A model generated the notes under the pieces. The model made no database searches and was not told the origin of the DNA. It saw only the letters and a program-made list of their open reading frames with translations. A DNA stretch of 64,000 nt from Kitasatospora sp. SUK 42 (lineage in GTDB: Bacteria; Actinomycetota; Actinomycetes; Streptomycetales; Streptomycetaceae). Positions 26,666 through 35,963 of this stretch are shown here, piece by piece (the stretch's first letter is position 1; each line of letters opens with the position of its first letter). A program made the position numbers and the translations under genes. Location of the stretch: positions 307,148 through 371,147 of the forward strand of contig NZ_LFMD02000003.1 of assembly GCF_015776785.2 (NCBI RefSeq). Reading direction: 5' to 3'.

Positions 26666-27262
26666 ATGACGCGCGACCAGGCTCCGTACTGGAACACCAA
26701 CGTGGCCCGGCACGCCGGCATCCTGCGGGCGGTGCCGCCGGGGTGCGGGGCGGCGCTGGACGTGGGGTGCGGGGACGGGCTGTTGGCGTCGAGGCTGGCG
26801 CGGCGGTGCGGACGGGTGGTCGGGGTGGACACCTCGGCCGAGATGGTCGCCCGGGCGCGGGCCGCCCACCTCGAACCCGCCTTCCTGGAGGGGGACTTCC
26901 TCACCCTTGACCTTCCCGTCGAGGGCTTCGACTTCGTCTGCTCGGTCAGCGCGATCCACCACATGGACTTCGAGGCCGCCCTCACCCGCATGCGGGAACT
27001 GCTGCGCCCCGGCGGCGTCCTGGTGGTGGTCGGGCTCGCACGGGAGGGGTCGGCGGCGGACCGGGCCCGGCGAGCAGCCGCCGCACCACTGGTACGGGCC
27101 GTGAAGACGGTACGGCGGGCCACCACCCCGGAGGGCATGCCGACGACCGCACCGGTGATGACCTACCGGGAGGTGCGGCAGGCGGCCTGGCGGGTGCTGC
27201 CCGGGGTCGGCTACCGGTGGCACCTGCTGCGGCGCTACTCGCTGACCTGGCGCAAGCCCTGA
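26666..27262 (+). CDS. Class I SAM-dependent methyltransferase
   Basis: A 198-residue methyltransferase with the Rossmann SAM-binding motif LDVGCGDGLLASRLA (about 33-47), the acidic GVDTSAEMVARAR after strand 2, and post-motif FDFVCSVSAIHHM (family Methyltransf_11/25). The ATG at 26666 follows GAGGTGTGGGG; the GTG at 26660 in the same frame is an alternative. The acceptor molecule is unknown. The gene stands alone downstream of a degenerate stretch. Confidence 0.88.
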   Translation: MTRDQAPYWNTNVARHAGILRAVPPGCGAALDVGCGDGLLASRLARRCGRVVGVDTSAEMVARARAAHLEPAFLEGDFLTLDLPVEGFDFVCSVSAIHHMDFEAALTRMRELLRPGGVLVVVGLAREGSAADRARRAAAAPLVRAVKTVRRATTPEGMPTTAPVMTYREVRQAAWRVLPGVGYRWHLLRRYSLTWRKP

Positions 27263-27363
27263 GGGATCGCCGTGCGCACGGCCGGCCCCTCAGCGTCGAG
27301 TTCGAGGATCCCGGCGGGCGGGAGCATCTCCACCGCTCCGCCGACCGGGCGGGTTGATCCGGG

Positions 27364-27930
27364 TCAGCACTGGGCGATCGCCGCCGCCAGCAGCATGCCG
27401 ATGAGGAGCAGGCCCAACGCGATGAAGCCGAGGCCCAGTTGGCGGCCGACCGAGGCGAACCGATGGGCGGGGGCCAGGCCCAGGATCGTCAGGGCCCAGG
27501 ACGAGAGGTAGTCGGCGCCGTGGTGGCGCACCGCGTCGGCGACCAGTTTCAGGCCCCGGTCGTCGACGTCCAGGATCACCCGCCGGCCGGAGCGGTCGGC
27601 CACGGACACGTAGGTGAGCGGGCCCGACCGCCGCGGCAGCACCCAGCCGCGCACGATGGCGAGCGCCGCGAGGTCCACCTCCCGCACGCCCGTCCAGGTA
27701 CGGGCCCGCACCAGGGTTCCGTCGGCCCGCCAGGACTTCCGCCGCGCCGTACCGGACCGCAGCAGGACGGCCGGCCCCATCGCCGCCACCAGTCCGGGCA
27801 GCAGCAGCGCCGCCGAGTGCGCGAACGCCGGGCCGACCGCCAACGGCGGTGCCACCACCGCGACGAGCAGCACCGCCCACACCACGGCGAGGGAGCCGCG
27901 CCGCCGTACGACCCCGGTCGAAGTACTCAC
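27364..27930 (-). CDS. Membrane protein with PH-like middle domain, function unknown
   Basis: The 188-residue protein has two N-terminal membrane helices (about 15-55), a soluble beta-rich middle (TLVRARTWTGVREVDLAALAIVRGW..., then GRRVILDVDDRGLKLVADAV) and one C-terminal helix (LGLGFIALGLLLIGMLLAAAI). The middle part resembles bacterial PH domains found in small membrane proteins. The start GTG 27930 (STSTGVVRRRGSLAVVWA) is chosen because upstream codons look non-coding. Confidence 0.65.
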   Translation of the reverse strand: MSTSTGVVRRRGSLAVVWAVLLVAVVAPPLAVGPAFAHSAALLLPGLVAAMGPAVLLRSGTARRKSWRADGTLVRARTWTGVREVDLAALAIVRGWVLPRRSGPLTYVSVADRSGRRVILDVDDRGLKLVADAVRHHGADYLSSWALTILGLAPAHRFASVGRQLGLGFIALGLLLIGMLLAAAIAQC

Positions 27931-27997
27931 GGCCGCCACCGTAGCCCTGCCGACCGGTCGGGCACCACGGGATCGGCCGTCCGACGCCCCGCCGCGG

Positions 27998-28264
27998 TCA
28001 GGCCACCGGCTGCCGGTCACGGTCACGGTCCCGGTCGGGTGTGGGGGCGGCGGTGAGGTCCTCGGAGCGGTGGGGCATCCGCAGGACGGCCAGGGCGCCG
28101 AGGGCGACGACGGCGATGGCGAAGAGCAGGAGGGAGAGCAGGACGAGGCCGGTCACGAGTCGCACGCGTCGCCCCCGGCCGGCCCGATCGGGCACGGGTG
28201 CTGGTTCACGGCCACCCGGCGGCGCCCCCCGGGTCTCCACCCGGCGCGCGGCGCTGCTCCGCAC
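27998..28264 (-). CDS. Small single-pass membrane protein, function unknown
   Basis: Up to 88 residues: a basic, Pro/Gly-rich N-terminus, one long hydrophobic helix (LVTGLVLLSLLLFAIAVVALGALAVL, about 36-61) and a short charged tail with a DRDRDRD run. GC3 is high through the helix and tail, so translation is likely, but the start is unsure (GTG 28264 is very close to GAGGAG). It lies just upstream of the PH-like membrane gene on the same strand. Confidence 0.5.
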   Translation of the reverse strand: MRSSAARRVETRGAPPGGREPAPVPDRAGRGRRVRLVTGLVLLSLLLFAIAVVALGALAVLRMPHRSEDLTAAPTPDRDRDRDRQPVA

Positions 28265-28593
28265 AACTCCTCGCGCGCGGCCGACCGGTCAGGGGGGAGT
28301 TCGAGGGGGAACACGAAGAGACCTCCGCGGGGGGACGAAAGTGGACCACTCGTCGACGCATACCGGCCAACAGGACCCGGACAACGGCGAGATCACGAGC
28401 CAACGAACACTCAGCGCACACGACTCGCTACGCTCAGCATGGGGCCTATGTGATGCTCGGCGCAACTTCTTTGCGGTGACTCGCATATATACAAATCGAA
28501 CCTCAATTCGGCGGTCTGGCCTGCTAGTTGTCGGTAGCGTCGGCGCCCATCACCCGGGCAGACTGGTCAGCCGACAGCTCGGGAGGGGGCAGC
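28265..28593. other. Regulatory gap before the XRE gene
   Basis: No gene supported. A marked AT-rich patch (CGCATATATACAAATCGAA, 28486-28504) stands out in the GC-rich background and is a likely promoter zone for the regulator gene. A GGGAGGGGG ribosome site follows at 28581-28589. Confidence 0.5.
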
Positions 28594-29442
28594 ATGGCAG
28601 TCTCGACCGTTCGCCGACGAAGGCTCGGCGGCGAACTGCGGAAGCTCCGTGAGGAACGGAGGCTCACCGCCGAAGTGGTCGCGGAGGCCACGGGGATGAG
28701 CCAGCCCAAACTCACCCGGATCGAGACCGCCCACACCGCGGCCAAGATCGAGGACGTCATCAAACTCCTCGACTACTACGGATGCGACGACGAGGACTAC
28801 CGGGCCGGACTGATCGCCATCACGAAGGACGGGAGCAAGCGCGGCTGGTGGCTGAGCTACCGCGACGTCATCAACGCCACCGCGAACGACCTGATCCTCC
28901 TGGAAGCCGACGCCACCACCTACAAGACGTACGAGCCGGCCCTCGTCCCCGGCCTCTTCCAGACGCCCGAATACGCGCGCATCGTCATCGACCGTCTGCG
29001 CATCCGGTCCGGCGGATCCGTCGAGGACCTGGTCCAGGTGCGCATGGCACGGCAGTCCATCCTGACCCGCCCGAACCCCGTGCAGGTGTGGGCCGTCATC
29101 CACGAGGCGGCCCTCTGCTCCAACGCCAACCGCCCCGAGATCATGGTCCCGCAGCTGGACAGGCTCCTGACGCTCAGCAGCCTGCCCAACATCAACATCC
29201 AGGTCATGCCGGTCGGCGCGGCGATCAACCCGGGAATGACCGGAGCACTCGCGCTGATGGGATTCCCCCAGCGGAAGGACCTCGACGTCGTCCTGGTCGA
29301 AGGGCTGCTGAGCAGCCTGTGGGTCGAGGATCCGGCCGATGTGGAGCTCTACCGGGCGAAGTTCCAGGAGATCACGGCGGAAGCCATGTCCGTCGACTCC
29401 TCGCTCGCCTTCATCACCGCACAGAGAGACAAGATCAAGTGA
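28594..29442 (+). CDS. XRE-family helix-turn-helix regulator with DUF5753 domain
   Basis: A 282-residue regulator of the group common in Streptomyces, related to WhiJ. An N-terminal XRE helix-turn-helix (LRKLREERRLTAEVVAEATGMSQPKLTRIE, about 14-45) is followed by a DUF5753 ligand/partner domain (YEPALVPGLFQTPEYAR..., VIHEAAL, PNINIQVMP, LWVEDP). Its stop overlaps the start of a DUF397 gene, the classic partner. In such pairs the small DUF397 protein is thought to modulate the regulator, affecting development or antibiotic production; the targets are unknown. Confidence 0.93.
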   Translation: MAVSTVRRRRLGGELRKLREERRLTAEVVAEATGMSQPKLTRIETAHTAAKIEDVIKLLDYYGCDDEDYRAGLIAITKDGSKRGWWLSYRDVINATANDLILLEADATTYKTYEPALVPGLFQTPEYARIVIDRLRIRSGGSVEDLVQVRMARQSILTRPNPVQVWAVIHEAALCSNANRPEIMVPQLDRLLTLSSLPNINIQVMPVGAAINPGMTGALALMGFPQRKDLDVVLVEGLLSSLWVEDPADVELYRAKFQEITAEAMSVDSSLAFITAQRDKIK

Positions 29443-29645
29443 CCCAGCCGACCTTCAAGAAGTCCAGCTACAGCGCCGGGGACGACAACTGCGTCGAGGT
29501 GGCCACCCCTGGCGGCTCCGGATCCGGCTCCCGCATCCGCGACTCGAAGGACCCCTCCGGCCCCGCCCTCGCCTTCGACCGCGCGGCCCACACCGCGTTC
29601 ATCGACGCCGTCGCCGCCGGGGAGTTCGACTTCGGGCTCCTCTAG
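29439..29645 (+). CDS. DUF397 domain protein, partner of the XRE regulator
   Basis: A 68-residue protein with the DUF397 pattern: FKKSSYSAGDDNCVEVA, then RIRDSKDPSGPALAFDRAA and FIDAVAAGEFD. It is translated from a GTG overlapping the regulator stop by four bases (GTGA). The family acts with XRE-DUF5753 proteins, apparently as an antagonist. It contains a short Gly-Ser insert (GGSGSGS) in the middle. Confidence 0.93.
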   Translation: MTQPTFKKSSYSAGDDNCVEVATPGGSGSGSRIRDSKDPSGPALAFDRAAHTAFIDAVAAGEFDFGLL

Positions 29646-29666
29646 GAACCCACTGGGCGGCGGCCG

Positions 29667-30323
29667 TCACCCCCGGTGGGCGGCGATGAGCCCGGGCAGT
29701 TCGCGCATGGACTCGAAGACGACCGTGCCCGGCCCGGCCAGCCGCTGCGCCGCGGTGACGCCGCCCGCGTAGCCGAGCGAGCGCATCCCGGCGGCGCGGG
29801 CGGCCGTGACGCCGGGCAGGCTGTCCTCGACGACCAGGCAGGCCGCCGGGTCGACGCCCATGGTGCGGGCGGCGTGCAGGAACAGGTCGGGCGCGGGCTT
29901 GCCGCGCCCGACCTCGGTGGCGCTGAAGATCCGCCCGGCGAAGCGGTCGTACAGCCCGGTGCGGCCGAGGGTGTGGCGCATCTTCTCGTGGGTGCCGCTG
30001 GAGGCGACGCAGGTCGGCAGGGTGATCGCGTCCAGCGCCTCCGGCAGGCCGTCCACCGGGGTCAACCAGGCGTCCATGGCCTCGGCGTGCAGCTCGCGGA
30101 AGCGCCGGTCGAACGCCGTCGCGGTCTCCTCCCCGAGCCGCTCGGCGACCATCGCGTGGTTGGCCGCCTCCGATCTCCCGACGAACCGCTCGATCGCCTC
30201 CGCCTCGGTCAGCGGCCAGCCCAGCTCGGCGCCCAGCCGCACCAGCACCCGGACGGCGATCACCTCGCTGTCCACCAGGACGCCGTCGCAGTCGAATATC
30301 ACCAGCTCAATCGGCTTGATCAT
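29667..30323 (-). CDS. HAD-superfamily phosphatase (beta-phosphoglucomutase-like)
   Basis: The 218-residue protein has all HAD motifs: DCDGVLVDSE (motif I, nucleophile Asp and acid/base Asp), VASSGTHEK (motif II), Lys of GRGKPAPD (motif III) and VVEDSLPG (motif IV), with a helical cap between. These enzymes remove or move phosphate on small metabolites such as sugar phosphates; the exact substrate is unknown. It converges on the DUF397 gene. Confidence 0.92.
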   Translation of the reverse strand: MIKPIELVIFDCDGVLVDSEVIAVRVLVRLGAELGWPLTEAEAIERFVGRSEAANHAMVAERLGEETATAFDRRFRELHAEAMDAWLTPVDGLPEALDAITLPTCVASSGTHEKMRHTLGRTGLYDRFAGRIFSATEVGRGKPAPDLFLHAARTMGVDPAACLVVEDSLPGVTAARAAGMRSLGYAGGVTAAQRLAGPGTVVFESMRELPGLIAAHRG

Positions 30324-30402
30324 CCGAACAGCATAGGGATGCGCCCACCGCCCGGGGCCGGTGGTCCATGAACGGGCCGACGGCCCCGGGCGGCGGCCGG
30401 CC

Positions 30403-31953
30403 TCAGCTGGTCTGGATGGAGGTGTCGTCGATCACGAAGCTCGTCTGGAGCGAGGCGTCCTCGGTCCCGGTGAACTTCAGGGTGACGCTCTGGCCCGCGT
30501 AGGACGAGAGGTCGAAGGTGCGCTGCTGGTAGCCGGCCGCGGCGTCCACGTTGGAGTAGGTCTTCAGCGTGGTGCCGTTCACCGACACGGTCAGCTTGTC
30601 GTACGCCGTGGAGCCCGACTCGGCGGTGTCGATGTGCAGCCAGAAGCTCAGCGTCGCCTTGCACCCGGCCGGGATCGTCACCGTCTGCGCCAGCGTGTCG
30701 GTGTGGGTGGTGCCGTAGCCGTTCAGCCACGCCTTCCACGAACCGCCGTGCGCCGCCTGCGAGGCGCTGTTGTCGATCACGCCCGAGCTCGTCGTCCACG
30801 GCGCCGCCGTACCCGTCTCGAAGCCCGGGTTGCCCAGCAGCTGCGCCGGCGTGCAGGTGCCGCCGCCACCGCCGTTCACCGCCCAGGTGAAGCCGGTCGA
30901 ACCGGCCCTGCCGGCCGAGTCCGTCACCGTGACCGTGACGTTGGAGGTGCCCGCGGTGGTCGCGGTGCCGGTGATCGCGCCGGTCGAGGAGTTGATCGAC
31001 AGCCCGGCGGGCAGGCCGCTCGCGCTGTACGACAGCGGGGCGGTGCCGCCCGAGGCGTTGATCTGGAGGTTCACCGCGGTGCCGACCGCCGTGGACTGGT
31101 CACCGGGGCTGCTGACCGAGACGGCGCCGGTACCGGCCGGCTTGGTGAGCAGGCAGCCGGGCACGGTGAGGTCGATGGTCCGGTTGGTGCCCAGGCAGGT
31201 GGTGAACCAGTAGGTCTCCTCGCCGTAGCTCTGGCCCTTGGTGACGGTGGTCGTGCCGTCGGCGGCGACCTCACAGGGGTTGTTGAGGGTGCACATCGCG
31301 CCGTCGTCGTTGCCGGTGTTGTTGATGCCGACGATCCGCCCGCTCGCGGAGTCGACGATCGGCGAGCCGGAGGTGCCGTGCGTGGTGTTGCAGCCGGAGC
31401 TGTAGCGCAGCGAGTCGTGCCAGGTCCACTGGTCCTCGCGCAGGGTGGGCACGAAGCCGTTGACGGAGCAGTTCCAGACCTGCTTCCAGTACGAGGACGG
31501 GATGTACATCGCGGCGCCGTCGACGGGGTGCGCGTCGTTGACGGTCAGCGCGGTGACGCCGTACTTGGAACTGATCGAGCCGTAGGTGTCGGTGAGGCGG
31601 TAGAGCGCGACGTCGGTGCCGGTCATCGTCGCGTACAGCACCTGGTCGGCCTGGACGGTGCCGAGGCTGTTGCCCGCGCCGTCGAGCAGGGTGCCGCTGC
31701 GGCTGGCGCTCACGTTCTGGATGACCTGGCCGGCCGACGGCATGGTCGGCAGGCAGTGCCCGTTGGTGAGCATCAGCGCCCGGTCGCCGTCCACCGAGGC
31801 GGGGTAACGGACCAGCGAGGCCGAGCAGTTGCTCAACGCGATGGTCGCGTTCAGGTCGGCCGCCTGGACCGCGTGCGCGGGGGCGGCGGCGAAGGCCAGC
31901 CCGCCCGCGACGACGGCACTCGCACCGGCCACCGCGACAAGTCTCTTGAACAT
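30403..31953 (-). CDS. Secreted trypsin-like serine protease with Ig-like and C-terminal beta-sandwich domains
   Basis: A 516-residue extracellular protein. Signal peptide 1-28 (cleavage after AHA); trypsin-fold domain to about 265 with triad His66 (TNGHC), Asp114 (TDVALYRL) and Ser195 (GTSGSP). A putative Ig-like domain follows (about 280-365, PLSYSASGLPAGLSINSSTGAITGT). A Gly linker and a C-terminal jelly-roll (about 375-516, NPGFETGTAAPW...) complete it, as in secreted proteases where the tail binds carbohydrate or aids processing. GTSGSP replaces the usual GDSGGP, so specificity is unclear. Confidence 0.9.
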   Translation of the reverse strand: MFKRLVAVAGASAVVAGGLAFAAAPAHAVQAADLNATIALSNCSASLVRYPASVDGDRALMLTNGHCLPTMPSAGQVIQNVSASRSGTLLDGAGNSLGTVQADQVLYATMTGTDVALYRLTDTYGSISSKYGVTALTVNDAHPVDGAAMYIPSSYWKQVWNCSVNGFVPTLREDQWTWHDSLRYSSGCNTTHGTSGSPIVDSASGRIVGINNTGNDDGAMCTLNNPCEVAADGTTTVTKGQSYGEETYWFTTCLGTNRTIDLTVPGCLLTKPAGTGAVSVSSPGDQSTAVGTAVNLQINASGGTAPLSYSASGLPAGLSINSSTGAITGTATTAGTSNVTVTVTDSAGRAGSTGFTWAVNGGGGGTCTPAQLLGNPGFETGTAAPWTTSSGVIDNSASQAAHGGSWKAWLNGYGTTHTDTLAQTVTIPAGCKATLSFWLHIDTAESGSTAYDKLTVSVNGTTLKTYSNVDAAAGYQQRTFDLSSYAGQSVTLKFTGTEDASLQTSFVIDDTSIQTS

Positions 31954-32249
31954 GGCTCTCCTTGTGGGGGATCGCGGGGTGCCCGGCTGGTCGCCGAGGC
32001 CCGCGCCCGCACGAAAGTGCCATGGTCACTTCAAGTGGTCAACCGTTCGGGCCGAACTCGCCACCGTGCGACGCGTGTTGTGCCACCCAACAGCAACCAC
32101 CCATCCCGATATGTCCGTTACGGGCGCACGGATCGCCCGCACGGGGCCGCCTCACGGCGGTCACGGAATCTCATGGTCAACCGATGACCGGCCCATTACT
32201 CCCAGGGGCCGCCCAGGTCGCTCCCAGGAGGTCAACTACGATCGGGCAC
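31954..32249. other. Divergent promoter region between protease and esterase genes
   Basis: No gene seen. A palindrome CACTTCAAGTG lies at about 32026-32036, close to the protease start. TACGAT (32237-32242) is a -10 candidate for a leaderless start of the esterase at 32250. Confidence 0.5.
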
Positions 32250-33371
32250 GTGCTCAGCCTCACCGGACTCCCCCTCCAGATCGCCACCTCGGTCATCGCG
32301 ATCCTCGTCTTCGCCGCCACCATGTGGTTCTGGCCGCGGCTCGGCGGGAAGGGCTGGAAGTCCTGGCTGGGACGGTTCGGCGCCTTCCTCGCCACCCAGC
32401 TCACCGTGCTGGCCGCCATGGGCCTGATCGCCAACAGCTACTTCGGCTTCTACAGCTCCTGGACCGACCTGCTCGGCACCAGCGGCGGGCTCGGCACAGT
32501 CGTCGACCACTCCCCCAACGCCTCCGGTGTGGCCGTCACCGGTGAGCAGAAGTTCTACTCGGCCCAGGGCTCGGACCCGGAGCGCTCCGGACTGATCCAG
32601 AAGGTCGACGTCAAAGGAGCCGGCAGCGGCCTGAGCAGCGAGGCGTACGTCTACCTGCCCCCGCAGTACTTCCAGCCGGACTACGCCAAGCAGCGCTTCC
32701 CGATGGCCCTGGTGCTCACCGGCTACCCGGGCACCCCGGAGAAGCTGATCTCGCTGATGCAGTACCCGGCCTCCACCCTCGAAGCGATAGAGCAGAAGAA
32801 GCTGCCGCCGACCATCCTGGTGATGACCCGCCCCACCCTCGTCGGCGACCGGGACACCGAGTGCGTGGACGTCCCGAACGGCCCGCAGGTCGAGACCTTC
32901 TTCACCACCGACCTGCCCAAGGCCCTCGCCACCACCTACCGGATCGGCACCGACCCGTCCAACCGGGCCGTGATCGGCAACTCCACCGGCGGCTACTGCG
33001 CGCTCAAGTTCGCGCTGCGCAAGCCCGACTCCTACCGCGCGGCCGTCGCCCTCTCCGGCTACTACAGCGCGGCCCACGACCCGACCACCGGCGACCTCTT
33101 CGGCGGCAGCGACAAGCTGAAGCAGGAGAACGACCTGCTGTGGCGGCTCAAGAACCAGCCGCCCGCGCCCGTCTCACTGCTGCTGACCACCGCGAACGAC
33201 GAGAACAACTACGCCGAGACCCAGGCCATGGTCGGCGCCTTCAAGGCCCCGACCAAGATGTCGACCATCACCCTGGACACCGCCGGCCACAACTTCCACA
33301 CCTGGACCCGGGAGATCCCCCCGGCCCTGGAATGGCTCGGCAAGCACATCACCATGCCCGCGACCGCCTGA
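32250..33371 (+). CDS. Membrane-anchored esterase (antigen 85 / esterase D-like alpha/beta hydrolase)
   Basis: The 373-residue protein has two or three N-terminal membrane helices (about 5-65; IATSVIAILVFAATMWFW and FLATQLTVLAAMGLIAN). An extracytoplasmic alpha/beta-hydrolase domain of the putative esterase family follows. The nucleophile elbow is GNSTGGY and the likely His is in TAGHNFHTW. Relatives include mycolyltransferases and acyl esterases that act on cell-envelope lipids. GTG at 32250 is chosen because TACGAT ends 7 bases before it, indicating a leaderless mRNA. Confidence 0.85.
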   Translation: MLSLTGLPLQIATSVIAILVFAATMWFWPRLGGKGWKSWLGRFGAFLATQLTVLAAMGLIANSYFGFYSSWTDLLGTSGGLGTVVDHSPNASGVAVTGEQKFYSAQGSDPERSGLIQKVDVKGAGSGLSSEAYVYLPPQYFQPDYAKQRFPMALVLTGYPGTPEKLISLMQYPASTLEAIEQKKLPPTILVMTRPTLVGDRDTECVDVPNGPQVETFFTTDLPKALATTYRIGTDPSNRAVIGNSTGGYCALKFALRKPDSYRAAVALSGYYSAAHDPTTGDLFGGSDKLKQENDLLWRLKNQPPAPVSLLLTTANDENNYAETQAMVGAFKAPTKMSTITLDTAGHNFHTWTREIPPALEWLGKHITMPATA

Positions 33372-33463
33372 CACCACCCGCCGTCCGGGTGAAACGGCAG
33401 ATCACACCCGTCTCACAGACCCGTCTCACGGTTCTCTCAGGCACGCCACCGAGCGTATGGCGC

Positions 33464-35887
33464 ATGACCACGAGCAGCTACTCCCCTCCGGCCGGCGATC
33501 CGTGGTGGCCCGAGGCCGCGAACTACCCGCCGCCGGAGGTGCCGCAGCCGGACCCGGCGCCGCTCTTCCCCGAGCAGCCCCTGCCGCCCGTCGGCCCCAA
33601 GGGGTTCGCCTCCTGGCCCGACCGGCTGCGCACCCTCCCGGCCCGCGCCTGGCGCGGCCGCGCGGACGACCCGCGCTGGGTGCGCCCGGCCCTGCTGGCG
33701 CTGCTGGCCACGACCACCGTGCTCTACCTGTGGGGCCTGGGCGCCTCCGGCTGGGCCAACGCCTTCTACTCGGCCGCCGTGCAGGCCGGCAGCCAGAGCT
33801 GGAAGGCCTTCTTCTTCGGCTCCTCCGACGCCGCCAACTTCATCACCGTCGACAAGCCCCCGGCCTCGCTGTGGCCGATGGCACTGTCGGTGCGGATCTT
33901 CGGCCTCTCCTCCTGGGCGATCCTCGCCCCGCAGGCGCTGATGGGCACCGCCACCGTCGGCGTGCTGTACGCGACGGTGCGCCGCCGCTTCTCCCCGCTC
34001 GGCGGCCTGCTGGCCGGGGCCGCGCTGGCGCTCACCCCGGTCGCGGCGCTGATGTTCCGCTTCAACAACCCGGACGCGCTGCTGGTGCTGCTGCTCACCC
34101 TGTCCGCGTACGGGCTGGTGCGGGCGATCGAGACGGCGGGCACCCGCTGGCTGCTGTTCACCGGGGCGATGTTCGGCCTCGCCTTCCTCACCAAGACGCT
34201 GGCGGCCTTCCTGATCCTGCCCGCCTTCGCGGTGATCTACCTGGTCGTGGCGCCCACCGGCTTCTGGCGGCGGGTGCGGCAGACCCTGCTCGCGGGCGCG
34301 GCCCTGCTGGTCGCGGGCGGCTGGTGGGTGGCGGTCGTCGAGCTGCTGCCCGCCTCGGCCCGCCCGTACGTCGGCGGCTCGCAGGACAACAGCTTCCTGT
34401 CGCTCACCTTCGGCTACAACGGCCTCGGCCGGGTCGACGGCAACGAGCGCGGCAGCGTCGGCGGCGGCGGCCGGATGCCGGCCGGGCTCGACCTGCCGGG
34501 CGGGGCGATGCCCGGCGGCGGCCGCGGCTGGGGCCAGACCGGCATCACCCGGATGTTCGGCGGTGACATCGGCGGGCAGATCGCCTGGCTGATGCCGGCC
34601 GCGCTGATCCTGCTGGTCGCCGCCCTCTGGGCGACCCGCCGCTACGCCCGTACCGACACGGCCCGCGCGGCCTTCCTGGTCTGGGGCGGCTGGCTGGTCT
34701 CCACCGCGCTGATCTTCAGCTTCATGTCCGGGATCTTCCACCAGTACTACACGGTGGCGCTCGCCCCGGCCGTCGCGGCGCTGGTCGGCATGGGCGTGGA
34801 CGGGCTGTGGCGGGCCCGGCACCGGCTGCCCTGGGCTCTGGTGCTGGCCGGGACCCTCGCGGTGACGGCGGTGTGGTCGTTCGTCCTGCTCGGACGCAGC
34901 TCCGGCTTCGTGCCCTGGCTGCGCTGGGCGGTGCTGGTCGGCGGACTGGTGGCGGCCGTCGCGCTGGTGGCCGGGCAGTTCGCCGGGAACCTCTCCGGGC
35001 GGGTCGGCGCGCGGATCGCCTCGGTGGCGGGCCTGGTGGGCCTGGCCGCGGCGCTCGGCGGCCCGGCGGCGTACGCGGTGGACACCGTGGGCACCGCGCA
35101 CACCGGCTCGATCATCACCGCCGGACCGTCCGTGAAGGGCGCGTTCGGACCGGGTGGCGGCGGGCACAGGGGCGGCAAGGGGTTCCCGGGCGGGCAGGGC
35201 TTCCCCGGCGGCCAGGGCTTCCCGGGAGGCCAGGGCGGTCAGGGCTTCCCCGGCGGTCAGGGCGGTCAGGGCTCGCACGGGCAGAACGGCTTCCCCGGCG
35301 GCTTCCCGGGCGGGTTCGGCGGAGGTTCCGGAAACGGCTCCGACGGGTCCGGGAGGGGCGAGGGCACCGGCGGCCGCCACGAGCGTGGCACGGGCGCCGC
35401 CCCCGGCACCACCGGCGGCTTCCCCGGCGCGCAGGACTCCGAGGGCACGGGCCCCGGCGGCTTCCCCGGCGGCATGGGCGGCGGCGGCATGGGCGGCCTG
35501 CTCGACGGCGCCAAGGTGAGCGACGAGGCCGCGTCCCTGCTCAAGGACGGCGCCGACCAGTACACCTGGGCGGCCGCCACCACCGGCTCGCAGAACGCCG
35601 CCAGCTACCAACTCGCCACCGGTGAGCCGGTGATGGCCCTCGGCGGCTTCAACGGCACCGACCCGTCGCTCAGCCTGGCCGGCTTCCAGAAGTACGTCGA
35701 GGAGGGCAAGGTGCACTGGTTCATCGCCGGCGGCTCCCACCGGGGCTTCGGCGGTGCGGGCGGCGAGGGCGACGAGGGTGGGCAGGAGTCCGAGTCCGCC
35801 CAGATCGAGTCCTGGGTGACCAGCCACTTCACCGCCAAGACGGTCGGCAGCACCACGTTCTACGACCTGACGGCTCCGAAGTCCTGA
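33464..35887 (+). CDS. GT39/ArnT-type polytopic membrane glycosyltransferase with Gly-rich repeat region
   Basis: An 807-residue membrane enzyme expected to transfer a sugar from a polyprenyl-phosphate donor. A Pro-rich cytoplasmic N-terminus precedes about 12 membrane helices. The first external loop has the family signature DAANFITVDKPP. From about 560 to 690 a low-complexity stretch rich in GFPGGQG units follows, then a folded C-terminal domain (YTWAAATTGSQNAASYQLATGEPVMALGGF... HWFIAGG). The conserved tail is typical of actinobacterial YkcB-like proteins; the collagen-like repeat length is notable. Substrate unknown. It ends at a 19-bp terminator. Confidence 0.9.
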   Translation: MTTSSYSPPAGDPWWPEAANYPPPEVPQPDPAPLFPEQPLPPVGPKGFASWPDRLRTLPARAWRGRADDPRWVRPALLALLATTTVLYLWGLGASGWANAFYSAAVQAGSQSWKAFFFGSSDAANFITVDKPPASLWPMALSVRIFGLSSWAILAPQALMGTATVGVLYATVRRRFSPLGGLLAGAALALTPVAALMFRFNNPDALLVLLLTLSAYGLVRAIETAGTRWLLFTGAMFGLAFLTKTLAAFLILPAFAVIYLVVAPTGFWRRVRQTLLAGAALLVAGGWWVAVVELLPASARPYVGGSQDNSFLSLTFGYNGLGRVDGNERGSVGGGGRMPAGLDLPGGAMPGGGRGWGQTGITRMFGGDIGGQIAWLMPAALILLVAALWATRRYARTDTARAAFLVWGGWLVSTALIFSFMSGIFHQYYTVALAPAVAALVGMGVDGLWRARHRLPWALVLAGTLAVTAVWSFVLLGRSSGFVPWLRWAVLVGGLVAAVALVAGQFAGNLSGRVGARIASVAGLVGLAAALGGPAAYAVDTVGTAHTGSIITAGPSVKGAFGPGGGGHRGGKGFPGGQGFPGGQGFPGGQGGQGFPGGQGGQGSHGQNGFPGGFPGGFGGGSGNGSDGSGRGEGTGGRHERGTGAAPGTTGGFPGAQDSEGTGPGGFPGGMGGGGMGGLLDGAKVSDEAASLLKDGADQYTWAAATTGSQNAASYQLATGEPVMALGGFNGTDPSLSLAGFQKYVEEGKVHWFIAGGSHRGFGGAGGEGDEGGQESESAQIESWVTSHFTAKTVGSTTFYDLTAPKS

Positions 35888-35913
35888 AACCGCTGTTCCA
35901 CAGGGCCCGAAAT

Positions 35914-35955
35914 CCGAGAGGGGCGTGCCGCGTTCGCGCGGCACGCCCCTCTCGG
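35914..35955. terminator. Very strong bidirectional terminator
   Basis: A 19-bp perfect stem (35914-35932 with 35937-35955) closed by a TTCG tetraloop between two convergent genes. Confidence 0.9.
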
Positions 35956-35963
35956 TGTCGGTC

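Noticed and set aside
26432..27223. A 263-codon minus-strand frame over the methyltransferase
   Set aside because: It is antisense to a methyltransferase with clear SAM motifs and has no domain of its own.
35154..35345. Regularly spaced GGCTTCCCCGGCGG-type repeats considered as a CRISPR-like array
   Set aside because: They are in-frame codons for GFPGGQ repeats inside the glycosyltransferase, with no unique spacers and no cas genes.
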